Below, one piece after another: positions 6,733-14,982 of a stretch of DNA of 16,473 nt (within the stretch, counting starts at the first letter, position 1; the number at the start of each line of letters is the position of its first letter). A program made the translations under genes and the position numbers. Source of the DNA: Candidatus Methanoperedens sp. (GTDB lineage Archaea > Halobacteriota > Methanosarcinia > Methanosarcinales > Methanoperedenaceae); assembly GCA_023249275.1 (NCBI GenBank), contig JAHFCV010000029.1, positions 1-16,473 of the forward strand, given 5' to 3'. Below the pieces are notes generated by a model. It had not been told where the DNA came from. It worked only from the letters and a program-made list of their open reading frames with translations, and ran no database searches.

Positions 6733-7571
6733 AAATAACCCATCATTGTTTTCCGCTTATTTAAATACTCAGCAAGTGCATCTTTCCAGTGCCGCATCGG
6801 GGTTGTTTTAGTGTTAACCAGAACCGAATATGTTGGACGCTTAGCTTTTCTGACGAACTCTTCACTTTTGCATGGCGTTACATTATCTATAATAGCAGAT
6901 GCAAATTCGAACCATGAACACACCCCTTCATTAGTGATATGGTAGATATCAGGTACAAGTCCAACGATTTCGACGGTTTTTCTGGCAAGGTCATAAGCAT
7001 AGGTTGGTTTACCAAACTGGTCATTTACAACTTTCACCGTTTCCTTCTGCTCTTTTAACTTCATCATTGTATCAACAAAATTCACACCGTGCGCTCCGAA
7101 GAGCCAGGAGGTCCGGATGATCCTGTAATTATTCGTATTCTGAATAACATTCTTCTCGCCCATAAGCTTGGAGCTACCATAAATATTGATAGGATTTGGC
7201 AGGTCCGATTCTATGTATTCTTTTTTAGAGCCATCGAATATATAATCCGAACTATAATGGATTAGTTTAGCGCCGGTATTAGAGCATCCCTCTGCTATGT
7301 AGCCGGGTGCAATGCCGTTTACATCAAACGCCAGTTCCTGATGATCTTCGCACTCGTCAACAGAAGTATAAGCAGCAGCATTTATCACAACGTCTGGTTT
7401 CTCCATCTCAATTGTTTTGAGGACCATTTTTCTATTTCGTATGTCAATATCACGATGCTTTAGCTTAATTGCATCAGGAAATACATTACACAATTCCCTG
7501 CCGAGCATGCCGCCAGCGCCAAATATCAATGTTTTAATTTTTTCCACCACCAGCGATTCTCGATATACCAT
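6729..7571 (-). CDS. rmlD: dTDP-4-dehydrorhamnose reductase
   Basis: A 280-residue short-chain dehydrogenase of the extended family that reduces dTDP-4-keto-L-rhamnose to dTDP-L-rhamnose with NAD(P)H. The Rossmann motif GAGGMLG lies near residues 18-24. VINAAAYTSVDECE follows, then the catalytic-region SSDYIFDG and the YGSSKLMGE sequence with the active-site Tyr-x-x-x-Lys. ASWLFG-like RTSWLFG is also present. The frame overlaps rmlB by 46 bp if the ATG at 7571 is used. The family usually starts only a few residues before the Rossmann strand, so GTG at 7550 or 7547 is a real alternative; neither site has a clear ribosome-binding sequence. The 3' end overlaps rmlA by four bases. Confidence 0.92.
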   Translation of the reverse strand: MVYRESLVVEKIKTLIFGAGGMLGRELCNVFPDAIKLKHRDIDIRNRKMVLKTIEMEKPDVVINAAAYTSVDECEDHQELAFDVNGIAPGYIAEGCSNTGAKLIHYSSDYIFDGSKKEYIESDLPNPINIYGSSKLMGEKNVIQNTNNYRIIRTSWLFGAHGVNFVDTMMKLKEQKETVKVVNDQFGKPTYAYDLARKTVEIVGLVPDIYHITNEGVCSWFEFASAIIDNVTPCKSEEFVRKAKRPTYSVLVNTKTTPMRHWKDALAEYLNKRKTMMGYL

Positions 7572-8482
7572 TTGACAGTATATTCAAGCGCAGAATCAAA
7601 ATCATGCTCTGTCGTCCATCCAAGCGATTTTAATCTGGAACAATCAAGCGAATACCGCAAATCATGACCCGGTCGGTCTTTAACATAATCAACCATTGAT
7701 TCATCCTTTCCAAGTAATTCCAGAATCCTTTTTGTGATTTCAAGATTTGTTTTTTCAGTCCCTCCGCCTATATTGTAAATTTCGCCAATACGGCCATTGC
7801 GGAGGATAAAATCAATCGCTTTGCAGTGGTCAAGCACATAGATCCAGTCGCGTACGTTCTTGCCAGTTCCATAAACCGGAACCTTTTTATTTTCCAGAAT
7901 ATTTGTGATGAACAAAGGAATTAGTTTCTCAGGATACTGATAAGGTCCGAAGTTATTGGTGCATCGAGTTATAATAACAGGTAATTTATGTGTTATATAA
8001 TACGATTGTGCAAGCAGGTCTGAACCCGCTTTGCTTGAAGAATAAGGGCTGGACGGGGTAAGAATATCAGTTTCTTTGAATGACCCTTCCATTCTGCTAC
8101 CATAAACCTCATCGGTTGATATGTGGATAAACTTTTTTGTATTGTGTCTCAATGCGCTATCAAGAAGGGTGGATGTACCAAGAACATTGGTTTTTACAAA
8201 AAGAGAGGCATCTTCTATCGAGCGATCAACATGGCTTTCTGCTGCAAAATGTACTACATAATCGACCTTTTGCATAAGCTTGTTAACAACGTTTTTGTCA
8301 CAGATATCGCCACGGACAAATGAATAGTGAGTGTTGTTTTCAATATCCTTCAGGTTATCAGGATTTCCTGCGTAGGTCTTTTTATCGAGATTGATAATCC
8401 TGGAATCCGGATATTTATCCAGCATATACCGGATAAAGTTGCTACCGATAAATCCCAATCCGCCGGTCACTAGTAGATTCAA
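7526..8482 (-). CDS. rmlB: dTDP-glucose 4,6-dehydratase
   Basis: An extended short-chain dehydrogenase that converts dTDP-glucose to dTDP-4-keto-6-deoxyglucose using bound NAD. Visible are TGGLGFIGSNF (Rossmann), NLDKKTYAGNPDNL, FAAESHVDRSIE, the STDEVYG active-site loop with the catalytic Asp-Glu, the YSSSKAGSD motif with Tyr-x-x-x-Lys, RCTNNFGPYQYPEKLIP, VPVYGTGKNVRDWIYV and RPGHDLRY. Together these are diagnostic for RmlB. I chose the TTG at 8482 because it gives the usual N-terminus (MNLLVTGG) and has GATGAGG seven to eight bases upstream. The frame is also open from an ATG at 8509 that overlaps the rmlC stop by eight bases, so a form nine residues longer cannot be excluded. It lies between rmlC and rmlD in the operon. 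Confidence 0.92.
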   Translation of the reverse strand: MNLLVTGGLGFIGSNFIRYMLDKYPDSRIINLDKKTYAGNPDNLKDIENNTHYSFVRGDICDKNVVNKLMQKVDYVVHFAAESHVDRSIEDASLFVKTNVLGTSTLLDSALRHNTKKFIHISTDEVYGSRMEGSFKETDILTPSSPYSSSKAGSDLLAQSYYITHKLPVIITRCTNNFGPYQYPEKLIPLFITNILENKKVPVYGTGKNVRDWIYVLDHCKAIDFILRNGRIGEIYNIGGGTEKTNLEITKRILELLGKDESMVDYVKDRPGHDLRYSLDCSRLKSLGWTTEHDFDSALEYTVKWYIENRWWWKKLKH

Positions 8483-8501
8483 CGTTTTAACCTCATCTGA
8501 T

Positions 8502-8975
8502 TTAACCATGTTTTAAGCCGGGGGCAAGTCCCCAGTCGTATGGAATTTCCTTAGTATCGGGGGGCAGGCGGTATTCATCAGGCTCAGCATAATTATAAGG
8601 AAGTGTAGGAATACTTAAAAAATAAGCTGTTTCAGTACCAATCGCTTTGAAACCATGATATACGCCTGGAGGAACACTTACCAAAATCGGATTTTTTTCG
8701 CCCACAAATAATTCCAATATGGTTTTATAAGTTGGTGACTCCTCACGTGCATCATACAAAACCACTTTCATCATCCCATGAACGCATGTGAAATTATCCG
8801 TTTGCATTTTGTGGTAATGCCAGCCCTTAACGACCCCGGGATATGCAGTGGTTATATAGACCTGACCAAACTTGCTGAATATTTCATCATCACATCGCAA
8901 AATTTCCATAAGCCATCCCCGCTCATCCGGGACAACTTTCAGGGTTTTGATGACCACACCATCTATATTTTCCAT
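8502..8975 (-). CDS. rmlC: dTDP-4-dehydrorhamnose 3,5-epimerase-like cupin (divergent RmlC)
   Basis: A 157-residue cupin in the position of the 3,5-epimerase that turns dTDP-4-keto-6-deoxyglucose into dTDP-4-keto-L-rhamnose. Family features seen: PDERGWLMEIL near the N-terminus, GWHYH with the catalytic-base histidine, YDAREESPTY, and PPGVYHGF with the second histidine. Against the classical enzyme as I remember it, the Arg before GLH is Lys, the Lys in QGKLV is Asp (QTDNF), and the active-site Tyr in EFLYK aligns with Ser (YFLSIPT). A recurring subgroup with this KGWHYH...QTD pattern and PYNYAEPDEYRLPP tail is known to me, usually next to rmlABD, so the role is likely but chemically less certain. 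Start: ATG at 8975 has AAGGTAG just upstream; the frame is open from a TTG at 8996. Confidence 0.8.
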   Translation of the reverse strand: MENIDGVVIKTLKVVPDERGWLMEILRCDDEIFSKFGQVYITTAYPGVVKGWHYHKMQTDNFTCVHGMMKVVLYDAREESPTYKTILELFVGEKNPILVSVPPGVYHGFKAIGTETAYFLSIPTLPYNYAEPDEYRLPPDTKEIPYDWGLAPGLKHG

Positions 8976-9010
8976 AGCTCTACCTTTTAGTTTCAAGACG
9001 TACTTATTTT

Positions 9011-9020
9011 AATATATATC
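9011..9020 (-). promoter_or_regulatory. candidate internal promoter before rmlC
   Basis: The minus strand reads GATATATATT here, a good TATA-box candidate in the 62-bp gap between the GT2 gene and rmlC. A start site about 25 bp downstream would fall near 8988-8992, leaving a ~15-base leader with the AAGGTAG ribosome-binding site before the ATG at 8975. It would let the rml genes be expressed apart from the two glycosyltransferases. Confidence 0.5.
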
Positions 9021-9037
9021 TACATGTTTAACTTTGT

Positions 9038-10000
9038 TCATTTTGTATGGTTGATAGGAATACTAGCCCATGTATGTAAATATTTTTGAATTTCATGTTT
9101 GTCAACTGAGTTGTTTAATCTTTTTGTCAATATTTTCGGAATACCTTTGATTGCATCGATTTTAGATTTAATTATTGTGGTACCACGACCCTTAAAAATA
9201 TAATATGGTATTACAGCAATGTTTCTTCCTATAATCCAGGGTAAGGATGTAAGCAACATCCGAGGGGGAAAATTCTTGACCGAATTCCATAGGATATTTC
9301 TATTACCATAATATATGGAAAAATCAGATCCAACCCCTGCAGTTCCGCCATGAAAATGATATACCACAGCATTGGGTACATACATGCATTTCCATCCTCC
9401 AAGTCTCCCCCGGAAAGCAAGGTCTACATCCTCCATATATGCAAAAAAATCCTCATCAAATAAACCAATTTCTTCAAGCATGCTCTTTCGATACATTGCT
9501 GCACCTGCACATGGGCCAAAAACTTCCTCAATAGACTGATATTGCCCATTGTCGCGCTCGAACATGCCTCTATCCCAGCAGGCTCCACTTCTTGAAATGC
9601 ATATGCCTGTTGAATTTATAATCTCAGGATTTTTCATAAAAAGCATCTTTGATGCGCACATCCCCACCTCTTTACTAGAAGTTATACCCTTGACAAGTTC
9701 TTCAATCCATAATTGTGTGACTTCCGTATCAGTATTCAATGTTGCTATCAGTTCTCCTTTTGCGACTTTAATCCCAATATTATTCCCTTTTGCAAAGCCG
9801 TAGTTTTTTGGATTTTCGATAATATGGATTTCTGAGAAATGTTCCTTGACATATTCCACGGAACCATCAGAAGAGGCATTGTCCACAAGGATAATTTCAA
9901 AATTAGGATATGTCTGATTTTTTAGGGATGAAAGACATTTGTCAAGAAATTTTTTACCATTATAGTTTACAACCACAACCGATACTTTTGGTTTACTCAT
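9038..10000 (-). CDS. GT2 family glycosyltransferase, probable rhamnosyltransferase (WbbL-like)
   Basis: A 320-residue GT-A fold enzyme. The nucleotide-binding start is VSVVVVNYNGKKFLDKCLSS, with ILVDNASSDGS a few strands later. LNTDTEVT corresponds to the DxD metal-binding motif. EDFFAYMEDVDLAFRGRLGG carries the ED acceptor-site motif in the form typical of WbbL/RfbF-type rhamnosyltransferases. It is cytoplasmic, with a weakly hydrophobic segment near residues 250-270 that may sit on the membrane. The ATG at 10000 overlaps the stop of the upstream GT4 gene by eight bases. The four rml genes begin only 62 bp downstream, so dTDP-L-rhamnose as donor is a reasonable inference. The acceptor is unknown. 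Confidence 0.85.
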   Translation of the reverse strand: MSKPKVSVVVVNYNGKKFLDKCLSSLKNQTYPNFEIILVDNASSDGSVEYVKEHFSEIHIIENPKNYGFAKGNNIGIKVAKGELIATLNTDTEVTQLWIEELVKGITSSKEVGMCASKMLFMKNPEIINSTGICISRSGACWDRGMFERDNGQYQSIEEVFGPCAGAAMYRKSMLEEIGLFDEDFFAYMEDVDLAFRGRLGGWKCMYVPNAVVYHFHGGTAGVGSDFSIYYGNRNILWNSVKNFPPRMLLTSLPWIIGRNIAVIPYYIFKGRGTTIIKSKIDAIKGIPKILTKRLNNSVDKHEIQKYLHTWASIPINHTK

Positions 10001-11111
10001 CTAATACACCATTGTAGATGTCTTCCATATCTTTACAAACTTTCTCCCATGTATACCTTTCTTTCACAAGCTTGCGCCCACGTTCCCCCATCCTCTCCGC
10101 CTCCTTTTTATCTTGCATGATTCTTACAATAGCATCTGCCAGCGCTTTCGTATCCCCAGGTTTCACCACTATTCCTGTGTTATACTTTTCAATATCTTCT
10201 GCCATACCAACTATGTCGGTGCTTACAACCGGTATTCCGGATGCCAGCGCCTCCAGCAACACAATTCCAAAACCCTCCTGTGATGCCGATATCGAGGGCA
10301 GGACGAATAAATTGCAGTTCGCGTAATGTTCGGGAATTCTTTCCTCGGATATATAACCAAGAAATTCAACGTTATCTTCCAAACCCAGAGAGGCTGCCTT
10401 TTCTCTGTAATAGTGAAGGAGTTTTCCGCCGCCACCTACTTTTAATTTGACACGGAGGATTTCCATTTTCACAAGCTTCAGGGCATCCAATAGGTGGTCA
10501 AGTCCTTTGTACCTGTGAAACTCGTCCAAAAGACTTAAGAAAAAAATTGTACCATTGACTTCAGTTTCCACGGGATTGAATCTTGCAACATCAACCCCAA
10601 CCGGTACAATCTCGATATTTTCCTTATATTCCTTCAAGTAAGGGGAGAATTCGATATAATTAGAATGGGTGATAATAATTTTACTTGCTCTTTTTAAAAT
10701 AAATTTAAGGGCGGTCAGGTTGTAGCCTTTTGCAATATAGCTAGCTGTCCCATCACCGACTATATCGTTGTGATAAGTCAGGACAAGAGGTTTCTTCTTC
10801 ACAAACGAAACTACCGCGCTCCAGTCTGCACTCCAGGGTGTTGGAAGGTGTGTGTGAAGGATATCAAAGTCCTCATTTAAAATACTAAACGGGAGGGTAG
10901 GTGTGATATTAGTGTTAGCTATTTTCCCAATAAAATCCAACTTTTTTAATTTAATTCCATCAATTTCTTTAATATCCGATTTTGGTTCATTTGCGCATAT
11001 TACACTTACTTCATGCCCTAATTTGACGAGTTCTCTTGAAAGATTATAGGTGTAATTCTCTACTCCGCCTGTATATGGATAAAACCTTGCTGGGGTTTGT
11101 AGTATTTTCAA
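9993..11111 (-). CDS. GT4 family glycosyltransferase
   Basis: A 372-residue GT-B fold, retaining glycosyltransferase. The N-terminal domain begins RFYPYTGGVENYTYNLSREL, the glycine-rich acceptor loop of the family, and contains DILHTHLPTPW and LVLTYHNDIVGDG. The C-terminal donor domain has a phosphate-binding region (LLDEFHRYKGLDHLLDAL), VEFLGYISEERIPEHYANC and the E-x7-E motif EGFGIVLLEALASGIPVV. Length is normal. The start is TTG at 11111: AGGAG lies nine bases upstream and the family N-terminus (MKILQTPARFYPYTGG) is exact from there. It is the first gene of the operon and has its own TATA box at 11176-11183. Donor sugar cannot be told from sequence. Confidence 0.88.
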   Translation of the reverse strand: MKILQTPARFYPYTGGVENYTYNLSRELVKLGHEVSVICANEPKSDIKEIDGIKLKKLDFIGKIANTNITPTLPFSILNEDFDILHTHLPTPWSADWSAVVSFVKKKPLVLTYHNDIVGDGTASYIAKGYNLTALKFILKRASKIIITHSNYIEFSPYLKEYKENIEIVPVGVDVARFNPVETEVNGTIFFLSLLDEFHRYKGLDHLLDALKLVKMEILRVKLKVGGGGKLLHYYREKAASLGLEDNVEFLGYISEERIPEHYANCNLFVLPSISASQEGFGIVLLEALASGIPVVSTDIVGMAEDIEKYNTGIVVKPGDTKALADAIVRIMQDKKEAERMGERGRKLVKERYTWEKVCKDMEDIYNGVLDE

Positions 11112-11175
11112 GGAATTTTTCTCCTGGAATCAGGTTTGAAGTAATGTTGTTTATGCTTTGAACCTGTTTTAACTG

Positions 11176-11183
11176 TATTTAAA
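11176..11183 (-). promoter_or_regulatory. TATA box of the glycosyltransferase-rml operon
   Basis: TTTAAATA on the minus strand matches the archaeal TATA consensus. The expected start site is near 11154-11156, giving a leader of about 43 bases that contains the AGGAG ribosome-binding site (11122-11128 region) of the GT4 gene. The leader also has weak 6-bp inverted arms, CAGGTT/AACCTG, at 11131-11136 and 11161-11166. The promoter sits directly beyond the 3' end of the broken ATPase gene. Confidence 0.55.
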
Positions 11184-11190
11184 TGGTAGT

Positions 11191-11790
11191 TCACATTACG
11201 AGTAAGAATAGCCATATCGGGATAAATAATATCCTGTGTCCATCGAATTCTTCTCTCTTGAATCTGTCTTTAGTTACAACTATTCCAAGGTTCAGACCTT
11301 CCATTTCCATGAATTCAACAAGTCCTTTAATCTCGGCATTTGTGGTATGCTCCTTATACTTCACTTCAATAGGGATTACTCTTAATGAGTCATCGTATAC
11401 AAAATCGACCTCATATTTATTTTTCCAATAATTATGGTTCAAAGAGCGGTTTTGATTCGCGACCTTTTTTAATCAGGTGCCATGCCACTATATTTTCAGC
11501 AGCTTTACCATCATCCCTATCCAGAGTGAGTGCTCTTCTTAACCCTTCCTCCTGGAAGTAGAGCTTCTTTGCCCGTTTCTCGGCTACTTTTTTAGAGGGC
11601 GCATAAACATCTGCTACGAACACCATCATAGAACTATGCAAGTATAAAGATAGAGCCTTTGCCATCCGTTTCATCGCCCACTGCCGTGATGAGGAAACGC
11701 TGGAGTAGTTGTTCAGTGAGTCCCCTGCCCCTGAAGTGTACACCAAGAATGTCGCTATATGTAAGACGATTACAGGAGGGGCAATAGCAC
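11191..11790 (-). pseudogene. C-terminal remnant of a DUF4143-type AAA+ ATPase, frameshifted
   Basis: Two overlapping minus-strand frames together spell the C-terminal half of the archaeal/bacterial ATP-binding protein family with DUF4143. The first frame gives MMVFVADVYAPSKK, KKLYFQEEGLRRALTLDRDD and ENIVAWHLIKKG. It then stops just after KPLFEP, and the second frame continues NHNYWKNKYEVDFVYD, VIPIEVKYK and the C-terminal IPIWLFLL. The EVDF...IEVKYK pair is the PD-(D/E)xK-like signature of this family. The switch needs a one-base frameshift near 11440-11445. The whole N-terminal AAA+ domain with Walker motifs is missing, and homology stops close to the palindromic element at 11819. The upper limit is approximate. 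No function is expected. Confidence 0.7.
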
Positions 11791-11818
11791 AAGATAGTGC
11801 TATCGAGGAAGAATACTT

Positions 11819-11868
11819 AACTCCGCCTTCAGGCGGCGCTTCCACCGGGTCTGGGCGAAGCCCAGCGC
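11819..11868 (+). repeat. GC-rich double-hairpin palindromic element, copy 3
   Basis: Same design and orientation as the element at 1966-2017: CCGCC-TTCA-GGCGG, then CACCGGGTCTGGG with CTGGG-CGAA-GCCCAG and the terminal AGCGC. Loop bases differ from the other copies while stems are kept. It lies between the ATPase remnant and the glm operon, about 90 bp before the glmU start. Confidence 0.7.
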
Positions 11869-11901
11869 AGTTCGCATGAACGAACAGATACACAGGATCA
11901 C

Positions 11902-11923
11902 AATAAATAGTTAGTTTTAAAAT
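11902..11923 (+). promoter_or_regulatory. tentative promoter region of the glm operon
   Basis: Two AT-rich candidates, AATAAATA (11902-11909) and TTTTAAAAT (about 11915-11923), lie 35-55 bp before the glmU ATG. Either would give a short leader that still includes the GGAG ribosome-binding site near 11946. Neither is a strong TATA consensus, so the choice is open. Confidence 0.3.
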
Positions 11924-11955
11924 GTATTGGGATTGTTATGATATAGGAGACCTAT

Positions 11956-13161
11956 ATGAAAGCTGTAATCCTTGCTGCAGGAGAGGGACTGAGATGTCGT
12001 CCCCTCACACTTACGCGCTCAAAAGTCATGCTGCCGGTTGCGAATAAACCAATACTGGAATATATTATCCGCGCCCTGGCTGAAAACGACATAAAAGAGA
12101 TAGTCCTGGTCGTGGGATATAATAAGGAGCGTGTAATGGATTATTTCGGCGATGGCATAGATTTCGGGGTAAGTATCAGTTATGTCGAACAGGGCGCCCA
12201 GCTCGGTACCGCCCATGCGGTCAGGCAGGCACAGCCCAAGATTGATGAAAAGTTCCTTGTGCTCAACGGGGATAACATGATTGATAAAGATACAATTTCT
12301 GACTTCCTGGCTTCTGCCTCAGGCGAATCTGCGCTTCTTACAGTGATACGTGAACAGACAACGGGATATGGCGTAGTGTTACAGGATAAAGGAAGAATTT
12401 CGCGGATTATCGAAAAACCCAGGGAAAAGATAAGCCATCTTGTAAACACGGGCATATACATGTTTTCGCCTTCTGTTTTCGATGAGATAGACAAGACGCC
12501 TGTTTCAGAGACAGGAGAATGCGCCATCACAGACACCATCCAGAGGATTATAGATAGTGGTGGCGTTGTTTCGCATGTTACCACACACGCTACATGGATA
12601 GATGCCGTGCACTCATGGGATTTGTTAAAAGCAAATGCTGTTTTGCTTGGGAAATACGAAGGAACGCAAGCAGGAACAATAGAGAATGGAGCTGTCATCG
12701 TTGGTGATGTGGCAGTTGGTGAAAACTCAATAATACGCTCTGGTTCATATATCGTAGGACCGGTTGTAATAGGCAGGAACTGCGACATAGGTCCCAGTGC
12801 CGTGATATTGCCTTCGACTGCCATAGGTGATAATTGCAGGATAGGTTCATTCACGGAACTTGAAAATAGCATTGTCATGTATGATGTGCGTATCGGAGCG
12901 GGTTCTTATGTCTCAAATTCGATTATAGGCGCCCATAATATTATCGGGTCTCATTTTAGCACTGAAGTAGGGAAGGATTTAAAGATTGAAATGAAAGGCA
13001 TCCTGCATCATGCAGATACACTTGGTACGGTCATCGGGGATAGTAATACGGTTGGTCTGCGGGTACTGGTACTGGCAGGAAAAATGATTGCTACAGGCTG
13101 CTCGGTTGGTTCCGGGGTTATAGTTTCAAGGGATATTCCGCGGGATTCTACGGTTTTGTGA
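11956..13161 (+). CDS. glmU: bifunctional sugar-1-phosphate nucleotidylyltransferase / acetyltransferase (archaeal GlmU)
   Basis: A 401-residue two-domain protein. Residues 1 to about 230 form the nucleotidyltransferase: AVILAAGEGLRCRPLT (G-x-G-x-R signature, with L-R-C in place of the common T-R-L), KVMLPVANKPILEYII, the metal-site LNGDNMI, EKPREK and the WIDAVHSWDLLKAN region. Residues about 240 to 401 are left-handed beta-helix repeats with hydrophobic-G-x steps (IENGAVIVGDVAVGENSII onward), typical of acyltransferases. The archaeal enzyme acetylates GlcN-1-phosphate and then couples it to UTP, giving UDP-GlcNAc. The ATG is supported by AGGAG six bases upstream. The glmS gene starts six bases after its stop, and glmS-glmM context fixes the pathway. 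Alone it could be taken for a glucose-1-phosphate or mannose-1-phosphate nucleotidyltransferase. Confidence 0.88.
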   Translation: MKAVILAAGEGLRCRPLTLTRSKVMLPVANKPILEYIIRALAENDIKEIVLVVGYNKERVMDYFGDGIDFGVSISYVEQGAQLGTAHAVRQAQPKIDEKFLVLNGDNMIDKDTISDFLASASGESALLTVIREQTTGYGVVLQDKGRISRIIEKPREKISHLVNTGIYMFSPSVFDEIDKTPVSETGECAITDTIQRIIDSGGVVSHVTTHATWIDAVHSWDLLKANAVLLGKYEGTQAGTIENGAVIVGDVAVGENSIIRSGSYIVGPVVIGRNCDIGPSAVILPSTAIGDNCRIGSFTELENSIVMYDVRIGAGSYVSNSIIGAHNIIGSHFSTEVGKDLKIEMKGILHHADTLGTVIGDSNTVGLRVLVLAGKMIATGCSVGSGVIVSRDIPRDSTVL

Positions 13162-13167
13162 GGAAAA

Positions 13168-14982
13168 ATGTGCGGCATAGTGGGATATGTTGGGAAAAAA
13201 CAGGCGACTCCCATACTTCTGGATGCGTTAAAGAGGCTTGAGTACAGAGGGTACGATTCTGCAGGAGTTGCAGTGTTAACTGATAACGGTATTGAGATAC
13301 ATAAAACCGAGGGTAAAATTTCTGACCTTGAGGCAATACTTCCTGATATTAAGGGATTATGCGGCATCGGGCACACGCGCTGGGCAACACAGGGCGCCCC
13401 CACCACGCTCAATGCACATCCCCATGTGTCGGGTAATATCGCGGTAGTACACAACGGTATTATCGAGAATTACCAGGAATTGTATGATGAGCTAAAAGGC
13501 GAGGGGTATGAATTTGTCTCAGAAACAGATACAGAAGTTCTTGCTCATTTGATTCACAGGTACTATAAAGGCAACCTTGTTGACGCTGTCATAGAAGGAC
13601 TCAAAAAGGTTAAGGGCACGTATGCGGCTGCATTTTTATGCGGGGATTCGGAGCAGATGGTGGCAGCCCGCAAGGACAGTCCACTCGTTGCCGGCTTGGG
13701 CAAGGGAGAGAATTTTGTGGCTTCGGATGTTACTGCATTATTGAAGTATACGCGTAATGTTGTTTACATGCATGATTTTGAAATCGTGTCGCTCTCAGGG
13801 GAAAATATACAGTTTTTTGATTTTGACGGGAACCCTGTCAAAGAACATATAGAATCAATCGAGTGGAACATAGAAGCAGCCGAGAAGTCAGGTTATCCGC
13901 ATTTCATGTTAAAAGAGATCAACGAGCAGGTCACATCAGTCCATGATACCATGATGGGGAGGATATCCGAACTTACCGGGGATGTCCTGCTGGGGGAGGT
14001 CAAACTTCCCAGGGAAGAAATCCGGAAGCTTGAGCGGATTGTCATAATAGCCTGCGGCACTTCGTATAATGCGGGACTTCTTGGCAAGTATGTGTTTGAG
14101 GCGCTGGCTGGCATTCATACGGATGTTGATATAAGTTCGGAGTTCAGGTATGCAAATCCGGTTCTGGAGGATTCTACGCTGGTTATTTCAATATCACAGT
14201 CAGGCGAAACTGCCGACACAATTGCCGCGACCAAGGAAGCAAAAACTTACGGATGCCGCACCCTTTCAATCACGAACGTGGTAGGCACCACTCTCTCCCG
14301 TGAAGTCGAAAACATTGTTTATACGAGGGCAGGCCCTGAAATCGGGGTAGCTGCGACCAAGACATTCACATCCCAACTTATCGCGCTTTATTTGCTGGCG
14401 ATTCACTTTGCGAGAATAAGGAAAAAGTTGGATGTTGACAGGTCAAAACGTTTGCTGGTATCCTTGAAACAACTGCCAGGGATGATACAGCAGATTCTTA
14501 ACAACAAGGAGTTAATCCGAAAACAGGCGATACGTTTTTCAACGGCGAGGGACTATTTCTTTTTGGGCAGGTCACTGAATTTCCCAATTGCCCTTGAGGG
14601 GGCTCTCAAACTGAAGGAAATTTCGTATATACATGCTGAAGGATATGCAGCAGGCGAGCTAAAGCACGGTCCTCTTGCGCTTATCTCAAAAGACACGCCT
14701 GTGGTGGCGCTGGCTACAAGGGCATCCACATACGATAAGATGCTCAACAACATCAAAGAGGTAAAAGCGCGGGCTGCGCCCGTCCTGGCTATTGCGGGCA
14801 TGGATGATACCGAGATAGAGAAATACGTTGACGCGGTAATAAGAGTGCCGGTAACAGACGAATTGCTATATCCGGTACTAATCTCAGTTGTGGTTCAGCT
14901 TCTTGCTTATTACACGGCGGATGCTCTTGGATGTTCGATCGATAAGCCCAGGAACCTGGCAAAAAGCGTAACGGTGGAATGA
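13168..14982 (+). CDS. glmS: glutamine--fructose-6-phosphate aminotransferase (isomerizing)
   Basis: A full-length 604-residue GlmS, which makes glucosamine-6-phosphate from fructose-6-phosphate and glutamine, the committed step to UDP-GlcNAc. The N-terminal Ntn-hydrolase glutaminase domain begins MCGIVGYVG, with Cys2 as nucleophile after Met removal. It also shows RLEYRGYDSAGVAV, GHTRWATQGAPT and HNGIIENY. Two SIS sugar-isomerase domains follow, with ACGTSYNAGLLG, SISQSGETADTIAA, the EIGVAATKTFTSQL segment, and EGALKLKEISYIHAEGYAAGELKHGP. The C-terminus is DKPRNLAKSVTVE, where the lysine binds the open-chain sugar. All key residues look intact. GAGG stands four to five bases before the ATG. 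No glmS-type ribozyme is seen in the six-base gap after glmU. The stop overlaps the glmM start. Confidence 0.96.
   Translation: MCGIVGYVGKKQATPILLDALKRLEYRGYDSAGVAVLTDNGIEIHKTEGKISDLEAILPDIKGLCGIGHTRWATQGAPTTLNAHPHVSGNIAVVHNGIIENYQELYDELKGEGYEFVSETDTEVLAHLIHRYYKGNLVDAVIEGLKKVKGTYAAAFLCGDSEQMVAARKDSPLVAGLGKGENFVASDVTALLKYTRNVVYMHDFEIVSLSGENIQFFDFDGNPVKEHIESIEWNIEAAEKSGYPHFMLKEINEQVTSVHDTMMGRISELTGDVLLGEVKLPREEIRKLERIVIIACGTSYNAGLLGKYVFEALAGIHTDVDISSEFRYANPVLEDSTLVISISQSGETADTIAATKEAKTYGCRTLSITNVVGTTLSREVENIVYTRAGPEIGVAATKTFTSQLIALYLLAIHFARIRKKLDVDRSKRLLVSLKQLPGMIQQILNNKELIRKQAIRFSTARDYFFLGRSLNFPIALEGALKLKEISYIHAEGYAAGELKHGPLALISKDTPVVALATRASTYDKMLNNIKEVKARAAPVLAIAGMDDTEIEKYVDAVIRVPVTDELLYPVLISVVVQLLAYYTADALGCSIDKPRNLAKSVTVE

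Noticed and set aside
7526..7571. Possible rmlB-rmlD gene fusion or frameshift
   Set aside because: Both proteins have complete N- and C-terminal motifs; the overlap vanishes if rmlD starts at a downstream GTG.
12180..12878. 232-codon minus-strand frame
   Set aside because: It is antisense to glmU, with serine/proline/threonine-rich shadow composition; glmU is clearly the real gene.
13162..13167. glmS ribozyme
   Set aside because: Only six bases separate glmU from glmS, and no ribozyme-like structure fits upstream.
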